A stretch of 14,280 nucleotides of DNA, from contig CAZMCT010000108.1 of the NCBI GenBank assembly GCA_964564785.1, forward strand, positions 1-14,280, in the 5' to 3' direction. This stretch comes from CAZMCT01 sp964564785 (GTDB lineage Bacteria; Planctomycetota; Phycisphaerae; UBA1845; Fen-1342). Position numbers and translations under genes: made by a program. The notes beneath the pieces are model-generated. The model searched no databases and was not told the DNA's origin. It was given only the letters and a program-made list of their open reading frames with translations. This document shows positions 7,330 to 14,163 of the stretch, piece by piece (the stretch's first letter is position 1; each line of letters begins with the position of its first letter).

Positions 7330-8334
7330 TCATTCGACGAGGCCGCTCAGCAGCTGCCTCAAGAGGTCGCCGGCCTGCGCGGCGTCGAGTGTTAGCAGCG
7401 CGACGAAGGGGTTGATGTCGGCGAAGCCGACCGTGCCGTCCTGGTTGATGTCCGCGAGCTGCCGGTCGCAGTCGGGATACTCGGCGGCGTAGGCGGCGGC
7501 GTCCGTAATTGCGACGACGAAGGGATTGATATCCTCGAAACTGACGACGCCGCTACAGTTGAGATCGCCGAGTTCGTACACCGGGGGCAGCGGCGGTAAA
7601 GGCCAAGAGATGCGGCGGGACTGGTAGACCTCGCGGGAGCCCGTGGCGACGGGCTGCTCGAGCCAGGCCAGCGCGCGGATATTATGCTGCGCCCCCCAAC
7701 TGGCGGAGTCGAACGTCATCGTGCGCTCGACAAGATACGTCTGGCCGGGCTGGAGGTCGAGCGTCTCGTAAGTCGCCACCTCGCGAAGGCAATTGCGATG
7801 GTGTGCACCCGCGGGGTAGTGGTCGAGCGCCCGCGCCATGTAAAGCCGCGCACTGCGGGGCGCCGCGCCGGCCGCAAGCCGCACGCGGGCCCGGTACAGG
7901 AACGTCGCGCCGCTGATCTGCGCCGCTCCAAAATCGAGCCGCACGTCCGCCGGGATCGCGTCGCGGTCGGCGAAGGTGTCCGCGTACACGTCGTAGACAT
8001 CTTCGTCGGCACCGACGTGTTGGATCAGCCCGTCAAACCACACGTTCGGCAGCGAGCCGTGATTGGGATACGAGTTGAACCGACTGCTGCCCCACGGGAT
8101 TGAATAGGCGTCACTGATGTGAATCTGTAGCAGCGCAAGATCGTCCGGGTGCTCATCCTGCAACTGGCTCAGCGCGAGCCCGGAGAACACACACGGGCCG
8201 CACCAGGTGGCCGTGTATTCCTCAACCAGGACGCAGCGGTCCTCCCCGACCGCCGAGACCGCCAGGATGACAACCACCGCCCCCGCAACGCCACAACCCA
8301 AGAACCCCGACCGCGGCGCAAAATCACTGCGCAT
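7330..8334 (-). CDS. Secreted thioredoxin-fold protein with C-terminal dockerin-like pair
   Basis: A 334-residue protein. Residues 1-30 form a signal peptide or lipoprotein-like leader (FLGCGVAGAVVVILAVSAVG). Residues about 34-125 hold a thioredoxin-like region: VEEYTATWCGPCVF with C45 and C48, and a likely cis-Pro loop at SLPNVWFDG (P96). This resembles Omp28-type or thioredoxin-like envelope proteins. A middle beta-rich region (about 128-245) follows, then two calcium-loop repeats, GDLNCSGVVSFEDINPFV (256-273) and ADINQDGTVGFADINPFV (294-311), forming a type I dockerin-like module. The protein should act outside the cytoplasm, with a thiol-disulfide or structural role; whether the module binds a cohesin is unknown. 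The start has AGGAG 6 nt upstream and a fair promoter lies at 8414-8442. The CxxC is complete, so redox activity is possible. Confidence 0.88.
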   Translation of the reverse strand: MRSDFAPRSGFLGCGVAGAVVVILAVSAVGEDRCVLVEEYTATWCGPCVFSGLALSQLQDEHPDDLALLQIHISDAYSIPWGSSRFNSYPNHGSLPNVWFDGLIQHVGADEDVYDVYADTFADRDAIPADVRLDFGAAQISGATFLYRARVRLAAGAAPRSARLYMARALDHYPAGAHHRNCLREVATYETLDLQPGQTYLVERTMTFDSASWGAQHNIRALAWLEQPVATGSREVYQSRRISWPLPPLPPVYELGDLNCSGVVSFEDINPFVVAITDAAAYAAEYPDCDRQLADINQDGTVGFADINPFVALLTLDAAQAGDLLRQLLSGLVE

Positions 8335-8413
8335 CGGTGACTCCTCTCCCCGCCCAGTTTACTCGACCTACAACGCTGCTCGACGGACCGACACACGTCT
8401 CTCGGCGCCAGCC

Positions 8414-8442
8414 AGTGTAGCAGGTCTCCGCGCGGGGATCAA
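8414..8442 (-). promoter_or_regulatory. Sigma-70-like promoter for the thioredoxin-dockerin gene
   Basis: TTGATC (8442-8437), a 17-nt spacer and TACACT (8419-8414) read on the minus strand, each a 4/6 match to the consensus, with an A/T-rich stretch (TTTTTA) just before the -35. The predicted start near 8407 gives a leader of about 73 nt ending in a good GGAGAGGAG ribosome site. Confidence 0.5.
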
Positions 8443-8472
8443 TAAAAACTGGTTTGCGGGCCAATAACCCGC
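8441..8472 (-). terminator. Weak terminator-like hairpin after the pseudopilin gene
   Basis: On the minus strand gcggg-ttattgg-cccgc (8472-8456) is followed, after 7 nt, by TTTTTATT (8448-8441). The hairpin is short and the gap to the T-run is long for an intrinsic terminator. The T-run also overlaps the upstream flank and -35 of the next promoter. Confidence 0.3.
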
Positions 8473-8533
8473 GTTCCGTGTGTCTCGGGTGCCCCTCGGG
8501 CATTCGGGGACGGACACTGCCGGCGGGCGCGAG

Positions 8534-9550
8534 TCATTCGAAGTTGCGGACGTCGTCCTTGGTGCCGTAAATGCCGTCTCGTCCCGCGGTGATCAGCAGG
8601 AACGAGTCTTTGCGGGCAGGGACGGCCGACTTGCGCTGGGACGTCTCGAAGATGTTGCGGTTGAGGATGTAGAGCGGAAATGTCACCCTGCCGGCATCGG
8701 CGTCGGCCTTGAGGCTGTCTGGGTCGGGCGTCAGATCATCGCCGAATTGCGAAAGCTTGTAGCGGTGGTTGGGGTCCGCGCCGCTCTCGCCCAGGATCGA
8801 GGCCAGGTCCCAAGCCTGGTACGTGCACGATTCACCCTTGCAGGCTCCAGTGAATAGGCCGTTGTCGAGGTAGGTGTACACCCCAGGCGGGTCTGAGTCG
8901 CCGCCGAACCCCGCAATCGGCGCCGTGCCCCGCTCGGCCAGCTTCACATTGGCGGCGTAGTAAAGGACCGGGCGGTCGAAGGCGTCGCCGATGATCGCCT
9001 GCTCGAACGTCTTCTCGTCGCAAAACATCGCTCCCGGTGGCTTGTTCGGGAGATTCTTGGGCTGGATCAGCCGCAACCCTTCCGGCAGCACGTAGGGCCC
9101 GGCGCGATCGATGGCCGAGACGTAGTTCTCGCTGGGCGTGTCGTACCAGTGCTTCTGCTCGTAGCCGGGTGTGCCGTCGTCGAGAATGTCGGCCGGGACG
9201 TTCTTGCGCGGCACGAAGCCCCGATAGTCCTTCCCCAACATGTAGCGCACTAGCCATTGCGCACCGAAGATCCACTGCTCACCCTCTTCGGTCGGATCGT
9301 CGGCCGCAGCCGACGGGGGGTAGCCGCCGGTCTTTCGGACCTCGGGCTCGTTATCCGTCCGGAACATCTCGAGGCCGTCACCGAGCGCCTTCAGGGTCGC
9401 GCGCGTCTTGACGTCCTTCGCGTGGTTCCGCGCCGCCCCCAGGGATGGGACCAGAATCCCGATCAGCAGGGCGATGATGGCCACCACGACGAGAAGTTCA
9501 ACCAGCGTGAAACCACGCCACGGCCGGTCGCGGGTTGGGCGAGCGTTCAT
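8534..9550 (-). CDS. Type II secretion GspG-like pseudopilin
   Basis: A 338-residue protein with a class III prepilin leader: basic MNARPTRDRPWRG, then FTLVELLVVVAIIALLIGIL. Cleavage and N-methylation by prepilin peptidase would fall between G13 and F14, with the invariant Glu at +5 (E18). The hydrophobic helix spans about residues 14-34. The C-terminal 17 residues (AGRDGIYGTKDDVRNFE) follow the GspG calcium-loop ending found in major pseudopilins. At 338 residues it is much longer than classic GspG (about 140), as is common for planctomycete paralogues outside any secretion operon. The start at 9550 has CAGGTG about 6 nt upstream. An upstream extension of the frame to 9694 reads through the antisense sense of a tRNA gene and is rejected. 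No other secretion genes are adjacent. Confidence 0.9.
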   Translation of the reverse strand: MNARPTRDRPWRGFTLVELLVVVAIIALLIGILVPSLGAARNHAKDVKTRATLKALGDGLEMFRTDNEPEVRKTGGYPPSAAADDPTEEGEQWIFGAQWLVRYMLGKDYRGFVPRKNVPADILDDGTPGYEQKHWYDTPSENYVSAIDRAGPYVLPEGLRLIQPKNLPNKPPGAMFCDEKTFEQAIIGDAFDRPVLYYAANVKLAERGTAPIAGFGGDSDPPGVYTYLDNGLFTGACKGESCTYQAWDLASILGESGADPNHRYKLSQFGDDLTPDPDSLKADADAGRVTFPLYILNRNIFETSQRKSAVPARKDSFLLITAGRDGIYGTKDDVRNFE

Positions 9551-9608
9551 GAGTGCACCTGCCAGCCAGCAGAGATCGGATTGCGGGCACACCGCACCCG
9601 CACGATTC

Positions 9609-9637
9609 ATTATTCCCGGCTCAAGGTGGCCGGGCAA
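9609..9637 (-). promoter_or_regulatory. Candidate promoter of the pseudopilin gene
   Basis: TTGCCC (9637-9632), a 17-nt spacer and AATAAT (9614-9609) on the minus strand match the consensus 4/6 and 5/6. A 6-bp inverted repeat, cccggc and gccggg, lies in the spacer and partly overlaps the -35. The start would be near 9602, with a leader of about 52 nt. The gene could instead be read through from the upstream tRNA transcript. Confidence 0.4.
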
Positions 9638-9662
9638 CCTCGCGGGTGTTGGTCGAACGGGA

Positions 9663-9735
9663 TGAGGGCGCAGGGACTCGAACCCTGGACCCACGGCTTA
9701 AAAGGCCGTTGCTCTACCGACTGAGCTACGCCCTC
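9663..9735 (-). tRNA. tRNA-Lys (anticodon TTT)
   Basis: A full cloverleaf of 73 nt reads on the minus strand. The acceptor arms are GAGGGCG and CGCCCTC. The D arm is GCTC-AGTCGGTA-GAGC. The anticodon arm is ACGGC-CTTTTAA-GCCGT, with anticodon TTT at 9702-9700. The T arm is CAGGG-TTCGAGT-CCCTG, and the discriminator base is A at 9663. The CCA end is not encoded. All stems pair perfectly. It reads both lysine codons AAA and AAG. Confidence 0.97.
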
Positions 9736-9815
9736 AACGCTTTGCTGGAAACGACTTACAACACATCCTGGACGGCGTGCTGCCCGGGGCGAGCGGCCGT
9801 CGCACGACCGCTTGC

Positions 9816-9824
9816 ATTATACCA
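9816..9824 (-). promoter_or_regulatory. Extended -10 promoter upstream of tRNA-Lys
   Basis: TGGTATAAT on the minus strand (9824-9816) is a perfect TATAAT with the TGn extension. No good -35 lies 16-18 nt upstream. The start near 9809 would leave about 74 nt of 5' leader for RNase P to remove from the tRNA precursor. Confidence 0.6.
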
Positions 9825-9899
9825 GCCGCATGAGAAAGGGGCTGGTCGCCTCGTTAGCAATCGAACCGGAGTGGGCGACTTGCAGTGCGATCTCGCGGC

Positions 9900-11366
9900 T
9901 CAGCGCGACGCGCCCGTCTCCATCGTCTCGGGCTCCGGCAACAACGGCTCCGCCGGCGGCGGGTCGTACAGGAGTTGGCAGCCCGGCTCGATCACGCGGG
10001 TTTTCGAAGGCGTCAAGACGACTCCGCCGGCGTCGGCGCCATCGCTCCACAACAGGACTGCGGCCGCCAGCGTTTCATCTGCCCGACGAACCGCCAACGG
10101 GGCGCCGAGCGGTGCGGCCGCCGCGGCGACGCGGGCGGTAAACACCCCGTCGGGCGTCGCGGCCCGGATTACGCCGACGGCCGGGGGGCTGGGCCGCGGT
10201 GGAACAAGCCGAACCTCGTCACCGATTCGAACGAGCTCGGCTGCCGAAGCCGGAGCACCCTCCGCCAGCGCGGTCATGCGTGCTTCACAGACGCTGTAGC
10301 TGCGCTGCACACGGCGCACGACCAGCAGGGCGACTGGCACGCCGTCGCGATACGCGGTCAGTTGCTGGCCGAGGTCGAGGTCGTCGTTCTCGCCGGCGTT
10401 TACCAGCACACCGGCTTGGTCGATGTCGAAAACACGGGCCGTGTAACAGCGCTCGGCGATCTCGGCAATGGTCCGAATACGGACGTCGTCGCCAACGCGC
10501 GGCGCGCGGGCCGCGGGCGCCGAGGCGGCCGGTGACGAGGCGGGAACCGCGGTCGCTCCCGCGGGCAACGGCGTAAACGGAACGTACCAGAAGCAGGAGT
10601 CGCGGCGCTCGACGATGCCGTGTCCGACGCATTGACCCGATTGGAAAAAGTCGACGTGCGCTTCGACCGGGCACGCGATCGACGGCGGCGGCGCGGCAAT
10701 CCAGGCCAACAACTGACCGCTGCGCTGCTCCACGAATGAGACGGCCGAACCGAGGCGCCCCGCGCGCCGGTCACCGGGTGCCGGCCACGCGGCCACTTCG
10801 CAGCCCGTGCGGACGGCCGGGTCGCGGGCCAGCGGTTCGACCGAGCACCAGGCCAGGCCGGGGGCGACAAATCGCACATCAAATCGTGCGGTGGGCTGGC
10901 CGGCGATTCGCAGCCAGAAGGTGTCCCCGACCGCGATTCCCTGATTTGTGCCGGCCCGCAGCCAGGCACTCCGGCCGGCCGGTCCGAGGGCGTCCACGGT
11001 CGCTCGAAGCGGGGCGGACTCGGGCCATTCTTGAAGGGCACGCGCGACCAGATCCGGCTCGAGCAGCCAAGCTCGGGTACCCGGCGTGTAACGGGCCGGC
11101 ACCGCGAACACGTAGCTGTCCTTTGCGCCGGGTCCGAGGGCAGAACCGAGCCCGATCGGCCGGGCACCCTCGAATAACGCAAGTGCATATTCTACAGGAT
11201 CTTGTGATCTGAGTTGAACATCGCACGCGACGTGGTCGTCGCGATCGGCCGGCCGGATGTGGACCTCGCGCGCCGGCTCCGCGGCTTGGGCGGCGCTACT
11301 TGCGCCCGAGGTTGCAAGCAGCCCGGCAGCGACGGTCCCAACGCGCAAGATGTTGAACGAAAGCAT
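9900..11366 (-). CDS. Secreted multi-module protein with FlgT-C-like region
   Basis: A 488-residue protein with a signal peptide (residues 1-28, cleavage near AQA-AE) and no later membrane segment, so probably periplasmic or exported. I see four beta-rich modules. A (about 126-196) has AWLRAGTNQGIAVGDTFWL. B (about 204-266) has GQLLAWIAAPPPSIACPVEA. After an Ala/Pro/Ser linker (268-289), C (about 296-388) has VLVNAGENDDLDLGQQLTAY, then GVPVALLVVRRVQRSYSVCE and IGDEVRLV. D (about 396-468) has VIRAATPDGVFTARV. Modules A and C share the plan strand-G-x-x-G/D-L-x-x-G-x-x-x-strand-later-G-D/C-E-V, like the FlgT C-terminal domain; B and D look alike, suggesting duplication of a two-module unit. No enzyme motif is visible. 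Several cysteines (48, 174, 189, 232, 246, 258, 307, 360, 463) could form disulfides. The start is an ATG overlapped by a 7-bp hairpin (11358-11379); the ribosome site is weak. Confidence 0.8.
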   Translation of the reverse strand: MLSFNILRVGTVAAGLLATSGASSAAQAAEPAREVHIRPADRDDHVACDVQLRSQDPVEYALALFEGARPIGLGSALGPGAKDSYVFAVPARYTPGTRAWLLEPDLVARALQEWPESAPLRATVDALGPAGRSAWLRAGTNQGIAVGDTFWLRIAGQPTARFDVRFVAPGLAWCSVEPLARDPAVRTGCEVAAWPAPGDRRAGRLGSAVSFVEQRSGQLLAWIAAPPPSIACPVEAHVDFFQSGQCVGHGIVERRDSCFWYVPFTPLPAGATAVPASSPAASAPAARAPRVGDDVRIRTIAEIAERCYTARVFDIDQAGVLVNAGENDDLDLGQQLTAYRDGVPVALLVVRRVQRSYSVCEARMTALAEGAPASAAELVRIGDEVRLVPPRPSPPAVGVIRAATPDGVFTARVAAAAAPLGAPLAVRRADETLAAAVLLWSDGADAGGVVLTPSKTRVIEPGCQLLYDPPPAEPLLPEPETMETGASR

Positions 11367-11379
11367 GTTAGAGCTTTCG
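11358..11379 (-). other. Hairpin covering a start codon
   Basis: Minus-strand arms CGAAAGC and GCTTTCG (7 bp, 8-nt loop TCTAACAT) flank and include the ATG of the 488-residue protein. The only Shine-Dalgarno-like bases (GAAAG) lie in the 5' arm. If folded, it would hide the ribosome site while exposing the AT of the start in the loop. Confidence 0.35.
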
Positions 11380-11423
11380 GACGATCATGCCGGCGATCGC
11401 AATCGAGGGGGACGATTCCCGGC

Positions 11424-11444
11424 CCCGACTTGCCACAAGTCGGG
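11424..11444. repeat. Perfect 9-bp inverted repeat (hairpin) in intergenic DNA
   Basis: cccgacttg, a 3-nt loop cca, and caagtcggg pair over all 9 positions. It stands in the 5' region of the minus-strand secreted-protein gene. No T-run follows on either strand, so it is not a classic terminator. It could be an mRNA 5' hairpin, a protein-binding dyad or a copy of a dispersed palindromic element. Confidence 0.6.
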
Positions 11445-11889
11445 CTGTCTAGGCTCCACGGGCCGGGGTCGCGCCCCTGTCACCCGGCAGCGTAGCCGCA
11501 CCGGAATAAACGCTCAAGGCGACCACCGGATGGCAGCCGCCTTGAGGGTCAGAGGAGGAGAAGAAGCGTCAACTCTCAGGAGGTTCACTGCCATTACGTT
11601 CGGCGCTGCCGGAAGTTCGCGCCGCAGACACTTTTTCCTCCGCAAGTATGTCCGCAAATTGGGCGCCGGCTGTCGAAGCTCGGGGCCGGAGTCGGCGCAG
11701 TCGCGCGCGGATTCTTCGCGCACCGCTTGCTCGACCTGGCAGGAGTGACCCGGGAGGTCGTCCAATCGTCTGCGGCTCCCCCCCAGGAATAGCTGGCAGC
11801 GGTCCCGCGTTGCCCGGAACTCACCGCAGTATCGCTGAAGCTGACGGCCCGGTTGGGGAAGGCGGCTTCCGATTGGGTGCGATCCCGGC

Positions 11890-11918
11890 TAGACAGCGCC
11901 GGGGGCGCGATGTATAGT
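11890..11918 (+). promoter_or_regulatory. Strong sigma-70-type promoter
   Basis: TAGACA (11890-11895) and TATAGT (11913-11918) are separated by exactly 17 nt, each a 5/6 match to the consensus. This is the best two-box promoter I see in the window. A start near 11925 gives a 230-nt leader before the PHP gene at 12155. Confidence 0.6.
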
Positions 11919-11924
11919 CCCGGG

Positions 11925-12154
11925 TGAGAACGAGGTTGGACCTCGGTACGGTCGTCCTCCGCCGGGCCCAACCGACGAATAGGGGTTTCCAGCGCGGCGC
12001 TCGGGACTCTGGTGCATTCGGGGTTTGGATTGGATGATCAGTGGCTTGCGGCGCGGGTTCGGCCGCGAGTCCACGCGGGGGTTGAGGCTGAGCGATCGGT
12101 CGCGGCGTCGCCGCTGCCCTGCCGCGGGATGTGCGACGGTGACCGGGAGGAGCC
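11925..12154 (+). promoter_or_regulatory. 230-nt structured leader of the PHP gene (candidate)
   Basis: Just after the predicted start, CGAGGT-TGG-ACCTCG forms a 6-bp, 3-nt-loop hairpin (11931-11945). Bases GGTTGG (11934-11939) of the same hairpin can instead pair with CCAACC at 11968-11973, so the two folds exclude each other. More GC-rich hairpins follow (for example CCGCG/CGCGG near 12062-12078). No known riboswitch consensus is recognised. The leader ends with GGGAGGAG 2 nt before the ATG. An independent small RNA is the alternative. Confidence 0.3.
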
Positions 12155-12892
12155 ATGAGCCAGGGCATCTACAATCTGCACAATCACACGCCGTTCTCGG
12201 ACGGGGCCTACACGATCGACGAGCTGGTGGAGGCCCACCTCGACGCGCCGGCGCTCAAGGGCTACGAGCTGCATGGAATCGGGATCGCCGACCACATGTT
12301 CTGCACGCCGTCGTCGCGCGAGGTTCACAACGAGAAAGAGTTCGAACGGCTGTTCGGCAAAGAAACGCGCTCGTACGTCGCCGAGGTCCGCAAGGCCCGG
12401 CAGCGCTGGGGCGACCGGGTGCAGATCTACTGTGGGGCCGAGATCAACTGGCCGCTGAACAAGGGCCTGCTCGATCACGTGCGGGCGCACTTGTCGGGGG
12501 TGGACTACGTGCTGTTCGAGTACGTCGACTGGGCGGGTCTGACGCAATTGGCCAATCAGGCGCGTCGCTGGCCGTGCCCGGTCTTGCTGGCGCACACGGA
12601 CGTGGCGGTGCAGTTCCCCAACACCTCGATGGACCAGGTGGTCCGGACGCTGGCGAACGCGCGGATCGTCTACGAGCTCAATAGCAAGCTGATGCCGCTG
12701 TCGACACAGGACCGCTGGTTCAAAGTGCTGCCGCAGCACCGTGTCAGCCTCGCGCTCGGCACCGACACGCACGATGACCTGACCGTCCTGAACCATCTGC
12801 CGCAACTGTACGAGTACGCGCTCAAGCACGGTATGGGCGAGAAGCTGTTCGTGCCGGCGCCGCGCCCGACGGCGGTGCCGGTCACGCCCTGA
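12155..12892 (+). CDS. PHP-domain metal-dependent hydrolase
   Basis: A 245-residue protein of the PHP superfamily (as in histidinol phosphatase and YcdX), cytosolic, expected to hydrolyse a phosphoester with a trinuclear metal site. Ligands are visible in order: NLHNHTPFSDG gives H9, H11 and D16; GIADH gives H47; GAEIN gives E96; LAHTD gives H147; LGTDTHDD gives D204 and H206. The histidine normally found between the Glu and the next His (the S-V-H type motif) is missing; the matching stretch reads YVLFEYVDW (118-126), where E122 or D125 might substitute. The length fits the family. The start has a strong GGGAGGAG ribosome site, and a good promoter lies 237 bp upstream. The substrate cannot be assigned; with no his genes nearby, histidinol-phosphate is only one option. 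Confidence 0.88.
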   Translation: MSQGIYNLHNHTPFSDGAYTIDELVEAHLDAPALKGYELHGIGIADHMFCTPSSREVHNEKEFERLFGKETRSYVAEVRKARQRWGDRVQIYCGAEINWPLNKGLLDHVRAHLSGVDYVLFEYVDWAGLTQLANQARRWPCPVLLAHTDVAVQFPNTSMDQVVRTLANARIVYELNSKLMPLSTQDRWFKVLPQHRVSLALGTDTHDDLTVLNHLPQLYEYALKHGMGEKLFVPAPRPTAVPVTP

Positions 12893-12911
12893 ACTCGGTC
12901 TGAGCGGCCGG

Positions 12912-12945
12912 GCGTCGGACACGCGGGGAGCCCCGGGGCCGACGC
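12912..12945. terminator. Possible bidirectional hairpin between convergent genes
   Basis: gcgtcgg and ccgacgc (7 bp) enclose a 20-nt GC-rich loop in the 90-bp gap where the PHP gene and the SDR gene end toward each other. There is no T-run, so it is at best a stalling or mRNA-end hairpin. Confidence 0.3.
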
Positions 12946-12982
12946 GCGCGGGGGGACAATCGGGTGCGGGTCGCAGCGGCGC

Positions 12983-14089
12983 TCACGCACGGCGGGCGCG
13001 CAGCAGTCGCTGCGCGTCGTGGCGAGGGGTCAGTAGCTGGAGCATCTCGCCGAAATACGACGAGAGCGGCGGGGGCGTCGGAAAACGCTCGCCCAGCTCT
13101 TGCCGCACGCGGCTGTTGTCGTAGAGCACGTTCATGTTCAGAAAGGGCAGGTAGTTTCGCAGCGTCGCGAAGATTCGTCGCTGCGGCGGCGCGCCGAACG
13201 CCCGGCGATGCAGCTCGCGCGTCCACTGACCCGGGGGAACCAGCTTCAACGGAACCGGTCGCTCGTACCACGCGTCGAGCGCGGCCGCCAGTTGCCCATG
13301 GGTCACCGCTCCACCCTCCCCGGCCGAGAGGTGGTAGCAGTCGTACCGTCGCTCGGGAAGCTCCAGGAGGCGGATGAGGCAGTCCACGACGAACTGCACC
13401 GGCACCGTGTCCGCCCGTGCCGCGGGATCGATCGGGACGGCCTCCAGGTCGCGAATCAGCGGGAGGAAACCAAGGATGGCGCGGGCGAACGCCGGGTCGG
13501 GCACACCGGCGCTGAGCACGATCGACGGCCGGACTACCAGCGGCCGCAGACCGCTGGAGCGAAAGAGCTCTTCGGCAACCGCCTTGGAGCGGGTGTACTC
13601 GTTGTGGTGCTGGCTGCCGAGCGCATCGGACTCGCTGAGGCACGCGTTGGCCACGACGCCGCTGACATACGCGGTGCTCAGGCACACAAGCAGCGGTCGG
13701 CGCTCGCACTGCCGTACGAAGTCGATGAGGTTCTCGGCGCCCGCGATGTTGGTCTTTTGACAGGCCGCAGCCCGGATAAAGGACGTCTCGGCCGCGCTGT
13801 GGATGACGATGTCCGCGCCGCGGCGGATCTCGTCGAACGCGGTGTCGGACAGACCGAGGCGCGGCAGGGCCACGTCTCCGGCGACGGCCCGGATGCCCAG
13901 CCGGCTGGCCGCCTCGTCCCCGGAGCGTCGCAGGCGGTCGGCCAGACGCAGCGCGGGCGCCGAACTGCAAACCGGGCGCACGAGGGCCCAGATCTTGCCT
14001 GCGGTCGTTCGCACGAGCGTCCGCACCAGTTCGCCGCCGATGAGGCCGGTTGCGCCGGTGACAAAGACGTTCGAAGCATGGATTTGCAT
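12983..14089 (-). CDS. Extended SDR / thioester-reductase-like NAD(P)-binding protein
   Basis: A 368-residue Rossmann-fold protein of the extended short-chain dehydrogenase group, closest in style to the NAD_binding_4 (male-sterility, thioester reductase) family. The nucleotide-binding loop is VFVTGATGLIGGELVRTLVR with T-G-A-T-G-L-I-G at residues 11-18. It is followed by GDVALPRLGL (71-80), VIHSAAETSF (95-104), N114 in TNIAGAENLIDF, the catalytic Ser/Thr at LSTAYVSG (S138) and YTRSK (Y165, K169). These give a complete catalytic set. The family reduces carrier-bound or CoA acyl thioesters, or acts as epimerases; which applies here is not visible. No carrier or adenylation domain is fused. The ATG at 14089 has GGGAG 5 nt upstream; an ATG 4 nt earlier is out of frame. 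It ends facing the PHP gene. Confidence 0.88.
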   Translation of the reverse strand: MQIHASNVFVTGATGLIGGELVRTLVRTTAGKIWALVRPVCSSAPALRLADRLRRSGDEAASRLGIRAVAGDVALPRLGLSDTAFDEIRRGADIVIHSAAETSFIRAAACQKTNIAGAENLIDFVRQCERRPLLVCLSTAYVSGVVANACLSESDALGSQHHNEYTRSKAVAEELFRSSGLRPLVVRPSIVLSAGVPDPAFARAILGFLPLIRDLEAVPIDPAARADTVPVQFVVDCLIRLLELPERRYDCYHLSAGEGGAVTHGQLAAALDAWYERPVPLKLVPPGQWTRELHRRAFGAPPQRRIFATLRNYLPFLNMNVLYDNSRVRQELGERFPTPPPLSSYFGEMLQLLTPRHDAQRLLRARRA

Positions 14090-14134
14090 TCATTCTCCCG
14101 GGGGGCTGTCAACCGCGACCACCGCCGAGCCTGC

Positions 14135-14140
14135 ATTGTA
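14135..14140 (-). promoter_or_regulatory. Candidate -10 box for the SDR gene
   Basis: TACAAT (5/6 match) reads on the minus strand at 14140-14135. The start would be near 14128 with a 39-nt leader. No convincing -35 is found at 16-18 nt, so confidence is limited. Confidence 0.35.
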
Positions 14141-14163
14141 GTCACAAGTCCAGCGGCACGCCA

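Larger units (their letters stand above)
11367..12154. other. 788-bp stretch without a convincing gene
   Basis: It lies between two divergently transcribed genes. Toward the minus-strand gene it holds a weak promoter-like pair (TTGAGC at 11517-11512, 17 nt, TACGCT at 11494-11489) and a perfect 9-bp hairpin at 11424-11444. Toward the plus-strand PHP gene it holds a good promoter at 11890-11918 and a leader with alternative hairpins. In the middle (about 11520-11880) two short open frames occur: plus 11530-11748, 72 codons, very basic, no ribosome site at its ATG; and minus 11765-11514, 83 codons. Neither resembles a family I know, so neither is called. An AGGAGG at 11572-11577 is followed by no usual start codon. 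Confidence 0.6.

Noticed and set aside
9551..9694. N-terminal extension of the pseudopilin (MGPGFESLRP...)
   Set aside because: This is the well-known false translation of a tRNA gene's T-arm; the prepilin leader starts at 9550.
9857..9869. GGTTCGATT-like T-loop motif on the minus strand, near a GTCGCC/GGCGAC pair
   Set aside because: The flanks do not form a T stem or acceptor stem of proper size; not a tRNA or clear tRNA remnant.
11530..11748. 72-codon plus-strand open frame encoding a basic peptide (contains HFFLRKYVRKLGAG)
   Set aside because: No ribosome site before its ATG; the nearby AGGAGG is inside the frame and not followed by a normal start.
11514..11765. 83-codon minus-strand open frame in the intergenic stretch
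   Set aside because: No recognisable family or composition signal and no clear ribosome site.
12025..12684. Plus-strand open frame overlapping the PHP gene in another frame
   Set aside because: Arg/Gly-rich shadow; the PHP frame has all family motifs and a strong ribosome site.
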